64,000 bases of DNA from Desulfocurvibacter africanus subsp. africanus DSM 2603 (GCF_000422545.1 NZ_AULZ01000015.1:1-64000); one strand, 5' to 3'; counted from the stretch's first letter, positions 38,255 through 47,410 are shown. Numbers and translations are program-made. The notes: generated by a model from the letters alone, not told the origin.

Positions 38255-38387
38255 CTGACTGTTGAAAAAAGCCGTCCTGGCTATTTTCAACTCCGCAATG
38301 CTTGAGCAAAGCTCAAGCATTGCTCACGGATGCTTCGCATCCGGCGGGCCATTCTGGCCCGCACAGCCTGTTTTCAGCAGGCTGCTA
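38255..38387. repeat. Five-hairpin intergenic element
   Basis: Five hairpins in a row: GTTGAAAA/TTTTCAAC extended by AGCC/GGCT (38261-38291), AATGCTTGAGC/GCTCAAGCATT with loop AAA (38297-38321), GGATGC/GCATCC with loop TTC (38328-38342), GCGGGCCA/TGGCCCGC with loop TTC (38344-38362) and AGCCTG/CAGGCT (38365-38383). Single copy in this window, between divergent glnS and the lipoprotein gene's downstream side. Confidence 0.8.
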
Positions 38388-38423
38388 ATGATGGGTCGGG
38401 AATACGGAAAATCAAGCCCCCGG

Positions 38424-39215
38424 TCAAATAGGGCTGAAGGTGGGATCATGCGAGGGGTAGCAGGCCGGTCCAGCCGGGGTTTCTTGGCCTCCGGACTCTT
38501 CCGCCGGAGCCTCGCCAGGCAGGCCTTCGGAAGGCTCCACGGCCTGTATGCTGCCTTGCAGGCGTTTGGAGATGGTCAACACCTGATTCGTGCGCTCATC
38601 ATTCAGTGCATTGACTGATTCCCAGTCCTCCAGAGCGCCGTCCACGGCCTCGGCATAGCTGATGAGGAAAACACCGGTATCGTCCACCAGCAGACCCAGT
38701 TCGCGCACCAGCAGCAGGTCTGGGAACGAGTAGCCGCTCAAGCCGGCCTGCTGGCGCAGATAGAAGTTCTCGTCCACGGGCACGGCCACGGTGCGGCCGC
38801 GGAAGTCCAGACCGCCGAAAACCTCGCCGCCGTAAACGAGTTGATCCGCTGGCACCCAGATGAGTTCGTTGAAACTCGCGCCTTCCGGCGGAAGCATGGT
38901 GCCGATGGTCAAGGCGCGCGTTACGCGTCCGCGTTGATCGACATCAAAAAATACTTGCTCCTCCAAGCTTAGGCCCAAGGGTTCGCCTGTGGTCTCGGGC
39001 CCCAGGCTGACCTCGCCGACGTAGACGAATTCCTTGTCCACCTTGAGCACCAGCGGCGGCGTGGGCGAAACCACCAGCGTATCCTCGGCCATGGAGCTTG
39101 AGGCATTGCGGGGAGCGCAGGCAGGAGCCAGAAGCACGGCAAGGGCGGCCAGGAGGATAATGATCGAACGGCCGGTTTGGGAGAGCTTTGGGAGAGGCTT
39201 CCGGGACGGCGGCAT
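38424..39215 (-). CDS. Putative lipoprotein of unknown function
   Basis: 263 aa from the ATG at 39215 (GGAG eight bases upstream; the open frame extends to 39257 without a ribosome-binding site). Lipoprotein signal around residues 15-33 with lipobox LAPA|C. The mature part contains TLVVSPTPPLVLKVDKEFVY, then a beta-rich region (VGEVSLGPETTGEPLGLSL, in part). The C-terminal 35 residues are Pro/Glu-rich. No family recognised. Confidence 0.7.
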   Translation of the reverse strand: MPPSRKPLPKLSQTGRSIIILLAALAVLLAPACAPRNASSSMAEDTLVVSPTPPLVLKVDKEFVYVGEVSLGPETTGEPLGLSLEEQVFFDVDQRGRVTRALTIGTMLPPEGASFNELIWVPADQLVYGGEVFGGLDFRGRTVAVPVDENFYLRQQAGLSGYSFPDLLLVRELGLLVDDTGVFLISYAEAVDGALEDWESVNALNDERTNQVLTISKRLQGSIQAVEPSEGLPGEAPAEESGGQETPAGPACYPSHDPTFSPI

Positions 39216-39296
39216 GCAGTGCGCTCCGGGTAAGGGGTTGCTCCAGTAAAGAAGCATAGCCCCATTCCGGACCTGCGGCTGTTAGAAATAACGCCT

Positions 39297-39611
39297 TCAG
39301 GATAGAAAATGCTCCAGCCGTCGCAGCACGGCCAGGAAGCTGCCTTTCCGCACAGCCCGGCTCAAGGTGCCGGGTCGGTATTGGTCGGAACGCACCAGGA
39401 AGGTCATGAGCCGTATGGTCGTGCCGCGATCCGCCTCGCCAATCAGCTTTTGCTCGGCGAGCAGTCGGAAGGCTTCCTTGTGCCATGCGGCCCAATCGAA
39501 GAAATCGAGGCTTTGGTGGCGCTTGAGGTCCTCCACCAGTTCGGGAATGGCCATGAGCCGGCCCTGCTCCAGGGCCTCGATGTGCTTGCGCAGGATATTG
39601 CGGGGAATCAT
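39297..39611 (-). CDS. Conserved-looking 104-aa protein
   Basis: 104 aa, no signal or membrane segment, largely helical and basic. Contains LKRHQSLDFFDWAAWHKEAF and LMTFLVRSDQYRPGTLSRAV, which recall small DUF6508-like proteins, although this assignment is weak. It lies 64 bp after the sigma-54 regulator on the same strand and could be its last co-transcribed gene. Confidence 0.55.
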   Translation of the reverse strand: MIPRNILRKHIEALEQGRLMAIPELVEDLKRHQSLDFFDWAAWHKEAFRLLAEQKLIGEADRGTTIRLMTFLVRSDQYRPGTLSRAVRKGSFLAVLRRLEHFLS

Positions 39612-39675
39612 GCTGGCGGTGCGAACGGATGGCCGCGCGCCGGACGGGAATGGTCCCGTCCGGCGCGCCGGCGCA

Positions 39676-41256
39676 TCATGCCGGACCCCTGCGTCGGCGC
39701 AGGCTGCCCGTGAATTTCTTGGGATCTATGCGGTACTTCTTCACCTTGTAATTCACGATGCGATAGGAGACGCGCAGGTCGCGCGCGGCCTGGAGCATGT
39801 TGCCCTTGGCTTTCTTGAGCGCATCCACGAGGATTTCCTGCTCGAACTTTGCCACGGACTCGCCGAAGGACAGGCTGGAGTCGGTGGCCGAGCTCTCCGC
39901 GGTCTGCAGCGTGGGCGGCAGATGGTAGGAGCGGATGACCTCCTCGTCGCAGATGAGCACGGCGCGCTCCATGCAGTTGCGCAACTCGCGCACGTTGCCC
40001 GGCCAGTGGTACTGCACGAGCAGGTCGATGGCCGGCGTGGAGATGCGCTTGATCTTCTTGGCGTACTCCTGGGCGAAGGACCCCAGGAAATGCTCGGCGA
40101 TGGGCAGGATGTCCTCGCGTCGCTCCCGCAAGGAAGGGATGAATATGGGGAAGACGTTGATGCGATAGTAGAGGTCTTCGCGGAAACGGCCCTCGGTCAG
40201 CAATTCCTCCAGCGGCTGGTGCGTGGCCGTGATGAGCCGCACGTCCACGCTGAGGGTCTGCTCGCTGCCCAGGCGCTGAATCTCCTTTTCCTGGATGGCC
40301 CGCAGCACCTTGGCCTGGGCCTCCAGGGACAGTTCTCCGATCTCGTCCAGGAAAAGGCTGCCCTTGTGGCCCAACTCGAAGAGACCCTTCTTGATGGCCA
40401 CGGCGCCCGTGAAGGCGCCTTTTTCATGGCCGAACAGTTCGCTCTCGATGAGTTCCGAGGGCAGGGCGGCGCAGTTGAGCTTGATGAGCGGCCTGTCCTT
40501 GCGCGGGCTGCCGGCGTGGATGGCCTCGGCGAGCAATTCCTTGCCTGTGCCGGATTCGCCGCGCAGGAGCACCGTGGCCCGACTGGGCGCCACTTGGGCC
40601 ACCTGCTGCAGGACCAGGCGCATGGACTTTGAGGTAGCCACGATATCGGGCGCGGTGATGTTGACCTCGCCCGTGTGGTGCATCATGAGGCCTTGGGCGA
40701 TGAGGTGGCGCTGCAGGGCCATCTCCTCCTGCAGGCGGGCCACTTGCGTGGCCACCAGTCCGGCAACGACCTCCAGAAACTGGCAGTGCGAGTCCAGGAC
40801 TTCCTGGGACTGAGTCGGTATGTCCACGCTCAAGGTTCCCAGGGTTTCGCGTTCTCCCGATCGTACCGGCAGGAGCACGGGTACGCTGATGAAGGCCAGG
40901 CTGGCCAATTCTTCCTGGCTGCGGCCGAAGGCTTTGTTCAGGAATTCGGCATGGTCCTTCATGCGCGGGATGACGATGGGCCGGCCGGTCTGGAAGACCT
41001 GGCCGATGATGCCCTGCCCCGGCGTGTAAGTGGCCTGGGTGACTTTCGGCTGGCTGTAGGTCAGGCCGATCTTGAGCGTGCCTGTTTCGGTGTCGAAGAT
41101 GGCCAGGAAGGCCCGCTTGTAGCCGAAGGTTTCCGCCAGTATCTCCAACAGCCTTTTCATGCTCGGTTGCAAGGCTGCGTGCGGACCCATCTCGTCCATC
41201 ATCTGGCGAAGGGCCCGCAAGTAGCTGGCGGCATCCGTGCTTTTGATCAAATCCAT
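39676..41256 (-). CDS. Sigma-54-dependent transcriptional regulator with N-terminal GAF domain
   Basis: 526 aa from the ATG at 41256. GAF domain at ~40-175 (LEILAETFGYKRAFLAIFDTE), a AAA+ domain at ~205-430 with Walker A GESGTGKE near 230, the sigma-54 contact GAFTGA near 279 and Walker B SLFLDEIGEL, and a Fis-type HTH at the C-terminus (NMLQAARDLRVSYRIVNYKV). NifA-like layout. It starts 14 bp after the iorB stop with no Shine-Dalgarno of its own, so translation may depend on iorB. It probably regulates the ior genes or linked amino-acid catabolism (inference). The frame is open further upstream inside iorB, but homologous domains begin at the chosen start. Confidence 0.88.
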   Translation of the reverse strand: MDLIKSTDAASYLRALRQMMDEMGPHAALQPSMKRLLEILAETFGYKRAFLAIFDTETGTLKIGLTYSQPKVTQATYTPGQGIIGQVFQTGRPIVIPRMKDHAEFLNKAFGRSQEELASLAFISVPVLLPVRSGERETLGTLSVDIPTQSQEVLDSHCQFLEVVAGLVATQVARLQEEMALQRHLIAQGLMMHHTGEVNITAPDIVATSKSMRLVLQQVAQVAPSRATVLLRGESGTGKELLAEAIHAGSPRKDRPLIKLNCAALPSELIESELFGHEKGAFTGAVAIKKGLFELGHKGSLFLDEIGELSLEAQAKVLRAIQEKEIQRLGSEQTLSVDVRLITATHQPLEELLTEGRFREDLYYRINVFPIFIPSLRERREDILPIAEHFLGSFAQEYAKKIKRISTPAIDLLVQYHWPGNVRELRNCMERAVLICDEEVIRSYHLPPTLQTAESSATDSSLSFGESVAKFEQEILVDALKKAKGNMLQAARDLRVSYRIVNYKVKKYRIDPKKFTGSLRRRRGPA

Positions 41257-41270
41257 AAGGGGTGTTCCAA

Positions 41271-41870
41271 TTAGGCTGGCTTGACGGCGGCGGCGCCGAG
41301 TTCGACGGCCTTGTTGTTGATCTCCAGGAAACGGGCCTTGAGCCGGCGAGCCATGGTCGTCTTGAGGTCTTCCAGGCTCAGCGGGGCAAGCCCCAGGGCG
41401 CACAGCGCGCCCAGAAGCACCATGTTGGCGCTCTGCGTCGTACCGGCCTGGCGACCCAGGCTCAGGCAGGGCAGGAAATGGGCGCTCGCCGCGCACTGCC
41501 GGGTCTTGGTCTCGATATCGGCCAATTCCGGATAGCGCTCGCGGCCCAGGGACACGCCGATAGGCAGGATCGGCTCGGAGCTGGAGACCACCACGCCGCC
41601 CGACGCCAGGTAAGGCAGGGCGCGCAGGGTTTCCAGCGGCTCGAAGCCAAGCAGCACGTCGGCCTCGCCATAGCCGAGCTTGGGGCTCAGATAGCCGCCG
41701 ATGAGCACCGCGGATTCCACCACGCCGCCGCGTTGAGCCATGCCGTGGATTTCTCCGGCCGTGACGTGCAGACCCTTGTCCAGGGCCGCCTCGGCCAGGA
41801 TCTTGGTGGCCGTGAGCGTGCCTTGGCCGCCCACGCCGGTCAGCAGGATTCGCACCTTGTCCTTGGCCAT
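41271..41870 (-). CDS. iorB: Indolepyruvate:ferredoxin oxidoreductase, beta subunit
   Basis: 199 aa from the ATG at 41870, which overlaps the iorA stop (TAATG). It contains LLTGVGGQGTLTATKILAEAA and GEIHGMAQRGGVVESAVLIG, the signature of the gamma-type domain of 2-oxoacid:ferredoxin oxidoreductases. With IorA it converts aryl pyruvates (indolepyruvate, phenylpyruvate, p-hydroxyphenylpyruvate) to aryl-acetyl-CoA, reducing ferredoxin, in anaerobic amino-acid catabolism. Cytoplasmic. Confidence 0.92.
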   Translation of the reverse strand: MAKDKVRILLTGVGGQGTLTATKILAEAALDKGLHVTAGEIHGMAQRGGVVESAVLIGGYLSPKLGYGEADVLLGFEPLETLRALPYLASGGVVVSSSEPILPIGVSLGRERYPELADIETKTRQCAASAHFLPCLSLGRQAGTTQSANMVLLGALCALGLAPLSLEDLKTTMARRLKARFLEINNKAVELGAAAVKPA

Positions 41871-43753
41871 TACTCGCCCCTCCCCTTGGCTTTGATGCCG
41901 GGCGCCATCTGCAGGCAGACCATACAGCCCGAACACTGGTCTTCGTCGATGCGCACCTCGCCGCCGGCCCCGCCTACCAGGGAGAAGGCCGGACAGGCCA
42001 GGGTCTCCAGGCAGGCCAGCACGTCCTCGCCCTGCTGGGCCACGTAGGCCACGCGAGTGACCTTGCGACCCTCAAGCCTGCGGGCGTGCAGTGGGCAGGC
42101 CTCGCGGGCGATGAGCACGCGCACGCCGCTGGCGGCCTTCATCTCTTCCAGGGCTTGATTGAAGGCCTTGAGCTTGAGCGGGTTGACGGTCTGCACGTTG
42201 CACACGCCGCAGCCGCGCACGATGGCTTCGATGTCCACCTGGGAGTCGCAGGCGCCCTGAATGGTCACGTCCACGCCTGGATTGGGCTGGTGACCGGTCA
42301 TGGCCGTGGTGCGGTTGTCCACGATGACCACCAGGATATCATGCTTGTTGAACACGGCGTTGACCAGGCCGGTGATGCCCGAGTGGTAGAAGGTCGAATC
42401 GCCGATGAAGGCGATCGTGGTCTGGCCCGAGGCCTTGGACACGCCGGAGCCGGCCGAGATGCTCGAGCCCATGCACAGCAGGAAATCCGCCGCGGACAGA
42501 GGTGGCAGGATGCCCAGGGTATAGCAGCCGATATCCGAGGAATACACGGCGTTGTCGCCGAAAATCTTGCGCACGGCGAAGTACGTGGCCCGGTGAGGGC
42601 AACCGGCGCACAGGTTGGGCGGCCGCTGGGGCAGGTTTTCGGGTACGGCGCAGGTCGGCGAGCCCGTGAGGCCTTCCGGCAGGTTCACGCCGAGGACCTC
42701 GGCCAGGGCGCGGCGCACCAGCCCGGTGGCGTACTCGCCCATGCGCGAAAGCCCGGCCGTTCCCTTGCCGCGAATGTCCAGGCTGTTGAATGCCTTGCCG
42801 CTACGCTGGACCAAGGCGCGGATCTCGTTTTCAAGGATCGGCTCGCCCTCTTCAAGCACCAGCAGCGTTTGCAGCCCGGACATGAAGGAGAGCAGGCGCT
42901 TCTCGGGCAGGGGCCAGCTCATGCCGAGCTCGAACACGCGGGCCTTGCCGGCCAAAGCCGAGTCCTGCAGCGCGTCCGCCAGGTAGGCCCGGCTGATGCC
43001 CGAGGCGACCACGCCCACTTTCCCTTCGCCGTGCACGCGGTTCAAGGATGTGGATTCGGATGTCTCGGCGGCCTCGGCCAGCTTCTTGAGCAGCTCGCCA
43101 TGGCGCACGCGGGCCACGGCCGGGATGGGCACGAAACGCCGGGGATTCTTCTGGAAGCCGGCCGGAGCCTGCTTGGCCGCACGCTCCCCTAAAGCAACGG
43201 GGCCGCGCAGGTGGTTGAGCCGGGTGGTCGTGCGCAGCAGCACGGGCTGCTGCCACTGCCTGGACAGGAGCAGGGCCTCGCGGACCATGTCCTTGGCTTC
43301 CTGAGCCGTAGCCGGCTCGAAGCAAGGCAGTCCGGCCAGGCGGGCGTAGTAACGGTTGTCCTGTTCGTTCTGGCTGGAGTGGCAGCCCGGATCATCGGCG
43401 GACAGGAGCACCAGCCCGCCGGGCGTGCCGATATAGGCCAGGGTCATGAGCGGGTCGGCGGCCACGTTCACGCCGACGTGCTTCATGGTCACCAGGGTCA
43501 TGGCTCCGGCCAGGGTCGCGCCGCCGCCGACTTCCAGGGCAACCTTCTCGTTTACCGAGTACTCGAAGTAGTAGTCGTCCCCGCCCTGGGCACCGCTCAG
43601 GGCAAAGAAGGTGTCCGGGACCTCGGAGGAGGGCGTGCCGGGGTAGCAGGACACCACGTCGATGCCGGCCTCCAGCGCTCCGCGCACGATGGCCTCGTTA
43701 CCCAGCAGCAGGTGCGTTTCGCCGGCCTTGCCGGTCAGAATCGGTTTGCTCAT
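41870..43753 (-). CDS. iorA: Indolepyruvate:ferredoxin oxidoreductase, alpha subunit (one predicted Fe-S cluster)
   Basis: 627 aa. N-terminal pyrimidine-binding domain (GNEAIVRGALEAGIDVVSCY), central domain, TPP-binding domain with GDSTFYHSGITGLVNAV-type residues and NAVFNKHDILVVIVDN near 450-470, and a C-terminal ferredoxin-like region. Archaeal and other bacterial IorA proteins carry two 4Fe-4S motifs there. Here motif 1 has only Cys581 and Cys587 (the positions expected for the first two Cys are Gly575 and Val578), and motif 2 has Cys607, Cys610, Cys613 but Ala617 in place of the fourth. Because ferredoxin clusters share ligands between motifs, the remaining Cys set can hold exactly one cluster. 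Good Shine-Dalgarno (AAGGATG). The yfgM-like gene lies 12 bp upstream. Confidence 0.92.
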   Translation of the reverse strand: MSKPILTGKAGETHLLLGNEAIVRGALEAGIDVVSCYPGTPSSEVPDTFFALSGAQGGDDYYFEYSVNEKVALEVGGGATLAGAMTLVTMKHVGVNVAADPLMTLAYIGTPGGLVLLSADDPGCHSSQNEQDNRYYARLAGLPCFEPATAQEAKDMVREALLLSRQWQQPVLLRTTTRLNHLRGPVALGERAAKQAPAGFQKNPRRFVPIPAVARVRHGELLKKLAEAAETSESTSLNRVHGEGKVGVVASGISRAYLADALQDSALAGKARVFELGMSWPLPEKRLLSFMSGLQTLLVLEEGEPILENEIRALVQRSGKAFNSLDIRGKGTAGLSRMGEYATGLVRRALAEVLGVNLPEGLTGSPTCAVPENLPQRPPNLCAGCPHRATYFAVRKIFGDNAVYSSDIGCYTLGILPPLSAADFLLCMGSSISAGSGVSKASGQTTIAFIGDSTFYHSGITGLVNAVFNKHDILVVIVDNRTTAMTGHQPNPGVDVTIQGACDSQVDIEAIVRGCGVCNVQTVNPLKLKAFNQALEEMKAASGVRVLIAREACPLHARRLEGRKVTRVAYVAQQGEDVLACLETLACPAFSLVGGAGGEVRIDEDQCSGCMVCLQMAPGIKAKGRGE

Positions 43754-43765
43754 GTCATATCATCC

Positions 43766-44443
43766 TTATGAAGCTGATGCGGCCTGGCCGGCCTGAGCTT
43801 GCTTGACTTGAAGCTCGGCGATCTTGGCCGCGATGAATTCCGCGTTGGCGGGCTCCAGCTCGCGCAACGCCTCATAGGCTGCGATGGCCTCGTTCCATTG
43901 GCCGGCCGCCTCGGCGGCCTGGGCGCGTGCGCGGGTCAGGGGCGCCTGGTAGGCTTCGGGGATGCCGGATGCGGCCTTGAGGCCTTGCAGAGCCTCGTCT
44001 GGCTTGCCCGTGGCCATGAGCGCGTTGGCCATGCCCAGCTCGGCCGTGGCGCGCAATTCGTCGCCGGCGGTGTCGCGCAGCTTGCGGAAAGCCTCCAGGG
44101 CCACTGCCTGGTTGTCCTCCTCGACAGCGGCGTTGGCCAGCTCAAACAGGACCGCCGTGCGCAGGGCCGAGGGAGCCTGCTCGGCAAAAGCCTGCAGGTT
44201 CGTCAGGCGATTCTCGCCGCTGGCGGCCACAAGCTTGCCTAGCTCTTCCCTGGCGTCGGCCAGGCGGGAATCGCGCCAGGCTCGGTAGCCCGAGGCGAGG
44301 GCTACGACCAGAATCAGTCCACCTACGGCAAAGGCTATGACCTTGAGATTGTCGGTCAAGAATCGCAGGATGGGGTGCAGCTCATCATGTTCAACGGCCG
44401 CAGTCAGGCCGGGTTCGGGCTGCGCAGGACGCTTGTCAGCCAT
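43766..44443 (-). CDS. YfgM-like membrane-anchored TPR protein
   Basis: 225 aa from the ATG at 44443 (AAGGAG upstream). A short cytosolic start, one transmembrane helix at about residues 35-55 (NLKVIAFAVGGLILVVALAS), then a periplasmic part of repeated helical pairs (tetratricopeptide_1 type: AVLFELANAAVEEDNQAVAL, LRATAELGMANALMATGKPD). YfgM-like proteins work near the SecYEG/periplasmic chaperone network. First gene of the transcription unit continuing to iorA, iorB and the sigma-54 regulator, with no obvious functional link. Confidence 0.82.
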   Translation of the reverse strand: MADKRPAQPEPGLTAAVEHDELHPILRFLTDNLKVIAFAVGGLILVVALASGYRAWRDSRLADAREELGKLVAASGENRLTNLQAFAEQAPSALRTAVLFELANAAVEEDNQAVALEAFRKLRDTAGDELRATAELGMANALMATGKPDEALQGLKAASGIPEAYQAPLTRARAQAAEAAGQWNEAIAAYEALRELEPANAEFIAAKIAELQVKQAQAGQAASAS

Positions 44444-44725
44444 AATAGAGGCTCCTTCGAATTTGTTTTCAATTTCGCGGATGCGAGTGGATGGTTGTAC
44501 GAGCATATGACAAAAAGATCAAAATAATCCTGGAGCCATTCCTGTCATCCAATTGTTTGCACGTCTAGGGCCGTGAGCAAGTTTAGCAAAATTAGGAGGC
44601 TCGATTCCGCTTTTGCCTTAACAAAAGCGTACAACCTGCTCGTCGCAGCTCCCGGCTGGCTGGTGGCGTTTCTCGGCACGGTCTGCTAGACAATCGGCAG
44701 AAAGACCAGCCTCATGGAGACGAAT

Positions 44726-45985
44726 ATGGAACTGAAGATGCAGATGCGCGCACTGGCCGAAGCGGCCAGGCAGGCGGCCCGAGGCATGGCCAAGGCAGGC
44801 GGAGTGGCCAAGAACGAAGCCCTCCTGGTCCTCGCGGAAATGCTCCACGAACGGCGCGAGGAAATCTTCGCCGCGAATGGCAAGGATGTGCGGCAAGCCA
44901 GGCAGAACGGCCTGGACGAACCCAAGATAGACCGGCTGACCATCACGGCCAAGGTCGTGGATTCCATGATCCAGGCCTGCCGCGAAGTGGCGGCCCAGGA
45001 TGACCCGGTGGGCGCCATCGAAACCATGTGGCAGCGGCCCAACGGACTGCTCGTGGGACGCATGCGCATCCCCCTGGGCGTCATCTGCATGATCTACGAG
45101 TCCCGGCCCAACGTGACCGTGGACGCGGCCATCCTGTGCCTCAAGGCCGGCAACGCGGTCATCCTGCGCGGCGGCTCCGAGGCCTTCCACTCCAATACGC
45201 TGCTGGCTGCCATGCTGGGCGAGGCTCTGGCCAAGGCCGGGCTGCCCGCGGCCGCCGCGACCCTGGTGCCCACCACCGAGCGCGCCGCCGTAACGGCCCT
45301 GCTCAAGATGGACGACCTCATCGACGTGGTCATCCCGCGCGGCGGCGAAGGGCTCATTCGCGCCGTGGTTGAACAGGCCACCATGCCCGTGCTCAAGCAC
45401 TACAAGGGCGTGTGTCACGCCTATGTGGATCAGGGCGCGGACCTGGGACAGGCCCTGGAGATCGTCTTCAACGGCAAATGCCAGCGGCCAGGGGTGTGCA
45501 ACGCCCTGGAAGGCCTGCTCGTGCATGCGGCCGAGGCCGGGGAATTCCTGCCCAAGGTAGCCGCCAAACTCGGCGAAGCCGGAGTGGAATTCCGCGCCTG
45601 CCCCCGGGCCCTGCCGCTGTTAGGTCAACACGCCAAGCCCGCGCAGGAGTCCGATTGGGGCTTCGAGTTCCATGACCTGATCATGGCCGTGAAGGTCGTG
45701 GACAGCCAGGATGAGGCCCAGGAGCATATCGCGCGCTATGGCTCCAACCATACCGAGGTCATTATCTCCCGCGACCACGAGCGCATCATGCGCTTCTTGC
45801 GTGAAGTGGACGCCTCCCTGGTTGCGGCCAACGCTTCCTCACGCTTCAATGACGGCAGCGAACTCGGTTTGGGCGCGGAGATCGGCATCTCCACCTCCAA
45901 GTTGCACGCCTACGGGCCCATGGGCGCGCGCGAGCTGACCAGTTCCAAGTTCGTGATTCTGGGCAAGGGGCAGGTCAGGACCTGA
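44726..45985 (+). CDS. proA: Gamma-glutamyl phosphate reductase
   Basis: 419 aa, aldehyde-dehydrogenase fold. It reduces gamma-glutamyl phosphate to glutamate semialdehyde in proline synthesis. The catalytic Cys258 lies in KCQRPGVCNALEG, with NADP-binding and hinge motifs around AVILRGGSEAFHSN. An upstream in-frame ATG (44714) exists, but GGAG six bases before 44726 favours the latter. The 280-bp gap upstream is AT-rich and should contain its promoter. The stop overlaps the nadD start by one base (TGATG), so the two are coupled. Confidence 0.94.
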   Translation: MELKMQMRALAEAARQAARGMAKAGGVAKNEALLVLAEMLHERREEIFAANGKDVRQARQNGLDEPKIDRLTITAKVVDSMIQACREVAAQDDPVGAIETMWQRPNGLLVGRMRIPLGVICMIYESRPNVTVDAAILCLKAGNAVILRGGSEAFHSNTLLAAMLGEALAKAGLPAAAATLVPTTERAAVTALLKMDDLIDVVIPRGGEGLIRAVVEQATMPVLKHYKGVCHAYVDQGADLGQALEIVFNGKCQRPGVCNALEGLLVHAAEAGEFLPKVAAKLGEAGVEFRACPRALPLLGQHAKPAQESDWGFEFHDLIMAVKVVDSQDEAQEHIARYGSNHTEVIISRDHERIMRFLREVDASLVAANASSRFNDGSELGLGAEIGISTSKLHAYGPMGARELTSSKFVILGKGQVRT

Positions 45986-46722
45986 TGCGCCTGGGCATTT
46001 TCGGCGGCAGCTTCAACCCGGTCCATGTGGGTCATTTGCGCATCGCCATCGAGGTCCGCGAGACGCTCGAACTCGACCAGGTGGATATGGTGCCCGTGGC
46101 TTCGCCGCCGCACAAGGAGGCCTCGGACCTCCTGCCTTTCTGGCTGCGCTGCCTGATCCTCAAGGCCGCCGTGAAGCAGGCTCCGGGTCTGGCCCTCAAC
46201 GATCTGGAGGCCTTGCTCCCGGAGCCGTCCTACACCCATCGCACTTTGTCGGCCTATCGGGAGATTCTGCCCGATGCCGAGCTGTATTTCATCCTGGGGG
46301 CCAGCGATCTGCTTCTGCTCGACTTATGGCACCGGGGCCGCGAGATGCACGAGTTGGCCAACTTCGTGGTGGTGCCGCGCTTTGGCAAGGATCTGCAGGC
46401 TGTGGCGGATTTCGTGCCGCGATTCTGGCCCGACGCCGAGCGTCTATCCGCTTGCGCGCACTCCGCGCAGCCGAGCAACTGCCAAGCCTGCTGGCGGCTG
46501 CCCAGCGGCAATCTCTTGCAGTACGTGCATGCGCCGGGCCTGGATGTGAGCGCCACGGATATCCGGTATCGTTTTCTGGACGGCCGGTCCCTGGTTTATC
46601 TGGTGCCCAGCGAGGTCGAGCAAGTGCTCATGGAGCGTCGGGAGGAAGTTCGGCGCATCTGGAGCGTACGGCCCGAGGGCAAGCACACGCGTTGCCGGGC
46701 GGAGGACGACGGGGAGGAATAA
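45985..46722 (+). CDS. nadD: Nicotinate-nucleotide adenylyltransferase
   Basis: 245 aa. N-terminal nucleotidyltransferase motif GGSFNPVHVGHLRIA (residues 5-19), then PHKEASDLLPF near 37 and the C-terminal SATDIRYRFLDGRSLVYLVP (the S-x-T-x-I/L-R motif). It adenylates nicotinate mononucleotide in NAD synthesis. The central region is longer than in E. coli NadD, and the last 15 residues (KHTRCRAEDDGEE) are an extra charged tail. Confidence 0.93.
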   Translation: MRLGIFGGSFNPVHVGHLRIAIEVRETLELDQVDMVPVASPPHKEASDLLPFWLRCLILKAAVKQAPGLALNDLEALLPEPSYTHRTLSAYREILPDAELYFILGASDLLLLDLWHRGREMHELANFVVVPRFGKDLQAVADFVPRFWPDAERLSACAHSAQPSNCQACWRLPSGNLLQYVHAPGLDVSATDIRYRFLDGRSLVYLVPSEVEQVLMERREEVRRIWSVRPEGKHTRCRAEDDGEE

Positions 46723-46851
46723 GGCAAGTTCCGCCTGCTCCGTGCCTCCGCGCGCCGAATCTCAATATGGTTCAGCCGTTGCGCAGGCCTTGCCGTTCGG
46801 AACCCAGCGTGTCCCAGGGCGTACCACGAGTCGAGGCGGACAGTCTGGCGG

Positions 46852-46958
46852 TTAAAGCAATACGCACATGAAATGTGGGGTCCAGGGGGCCTGGCTCCCT
46901 GGTGGGTGGGGTCTGGGGAGGGCGAAGCCCTTCCCGGTTCATCTGCAAGTTGCTTTAG
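46852..46958 (-). repeat. Second dispersed repeat family, copy 3
   Basis: Ends TTAAAGCAATACGC and GCAAGTTGCTTTAG. The core has GGGGTCCAGGGGGCC, TCCCTGG and GGGAGGGCGAAGCCCTTCCC. Its right end supplies the TAA stop codon of the CBS protein gene. The rest of 46723-46851 holds nothing recognised. Confidence 0.85.
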
Positions 46959-47410
46959 CCTAGCGGCAGTCTCATGCCGGCCCGGGCGATTGCGCGCAGA
47001 ATGCTGTAACGGCTGATCTCCCCGCGAAGCTTGTTGTCGCTGGCCACGGGCAGGGCCAGAATGCGCTTTTGGGAGATGATCTCCATGGCCCGGGTGACGT
47101 TTTCATACGGGGCGACGCTCAAGTAGTTGGTGATCATCAGGTCCGCGGCGGTAAGGTGCTTGTGCTGTTCGATGCCGTCCTTGATGTCGAACACCGTGCG
47201 CCGACCGAGCAGCTTGTTGAGGCCGGTTCCGCCCACGAGCTTGGTGAGAATATCGAAGCTCGATATGATCCCGAGCAGCCCTTCCTTCTTGTCAACCACA
47301 TAGACCAGCCGGGATATCTCGTCGTGGCGATAGGTGCTGAGCAGCGCTTCCAGTTTGGTATCCGGCTCAACAGTGAGCACCTTCTTGGTCATGGCCTCGT
47401 CGACTAGCAT
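46955..47410 (-). CDS. Two-CBS-domain protein
   Basis: 151 aa consisting of a CBS pair and nothing else. CBS1 covers ~1-60 (MTKKVLTVEPDTKLEALL) and CBS2 ~90-148 (DLMITNYLSVAPYENVTRAM). Stand-alone CBS pairs usually bind adenine nucleotides and regulate a partner protein. GAGG precedes the ATG. The stop codon is part of a dispersed repeat end, so its last residues (RAGMRLPLG) may be altered relative to relatives. Confidence 0.82.
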   Translation of the reverse strand: MLVDEAMTKKVLTVEPDTKLEALLSTYRHDEISRLVYVVDKKEGLLGIISSFDILTKLVGGTGLNKLLGRRTVFDIKDGIEQHKHLTAADLMITNYLSVAPYENVTRAMEIISQKRILALPVASDNKLRGEISRYSILRAIARAGMRLPLG

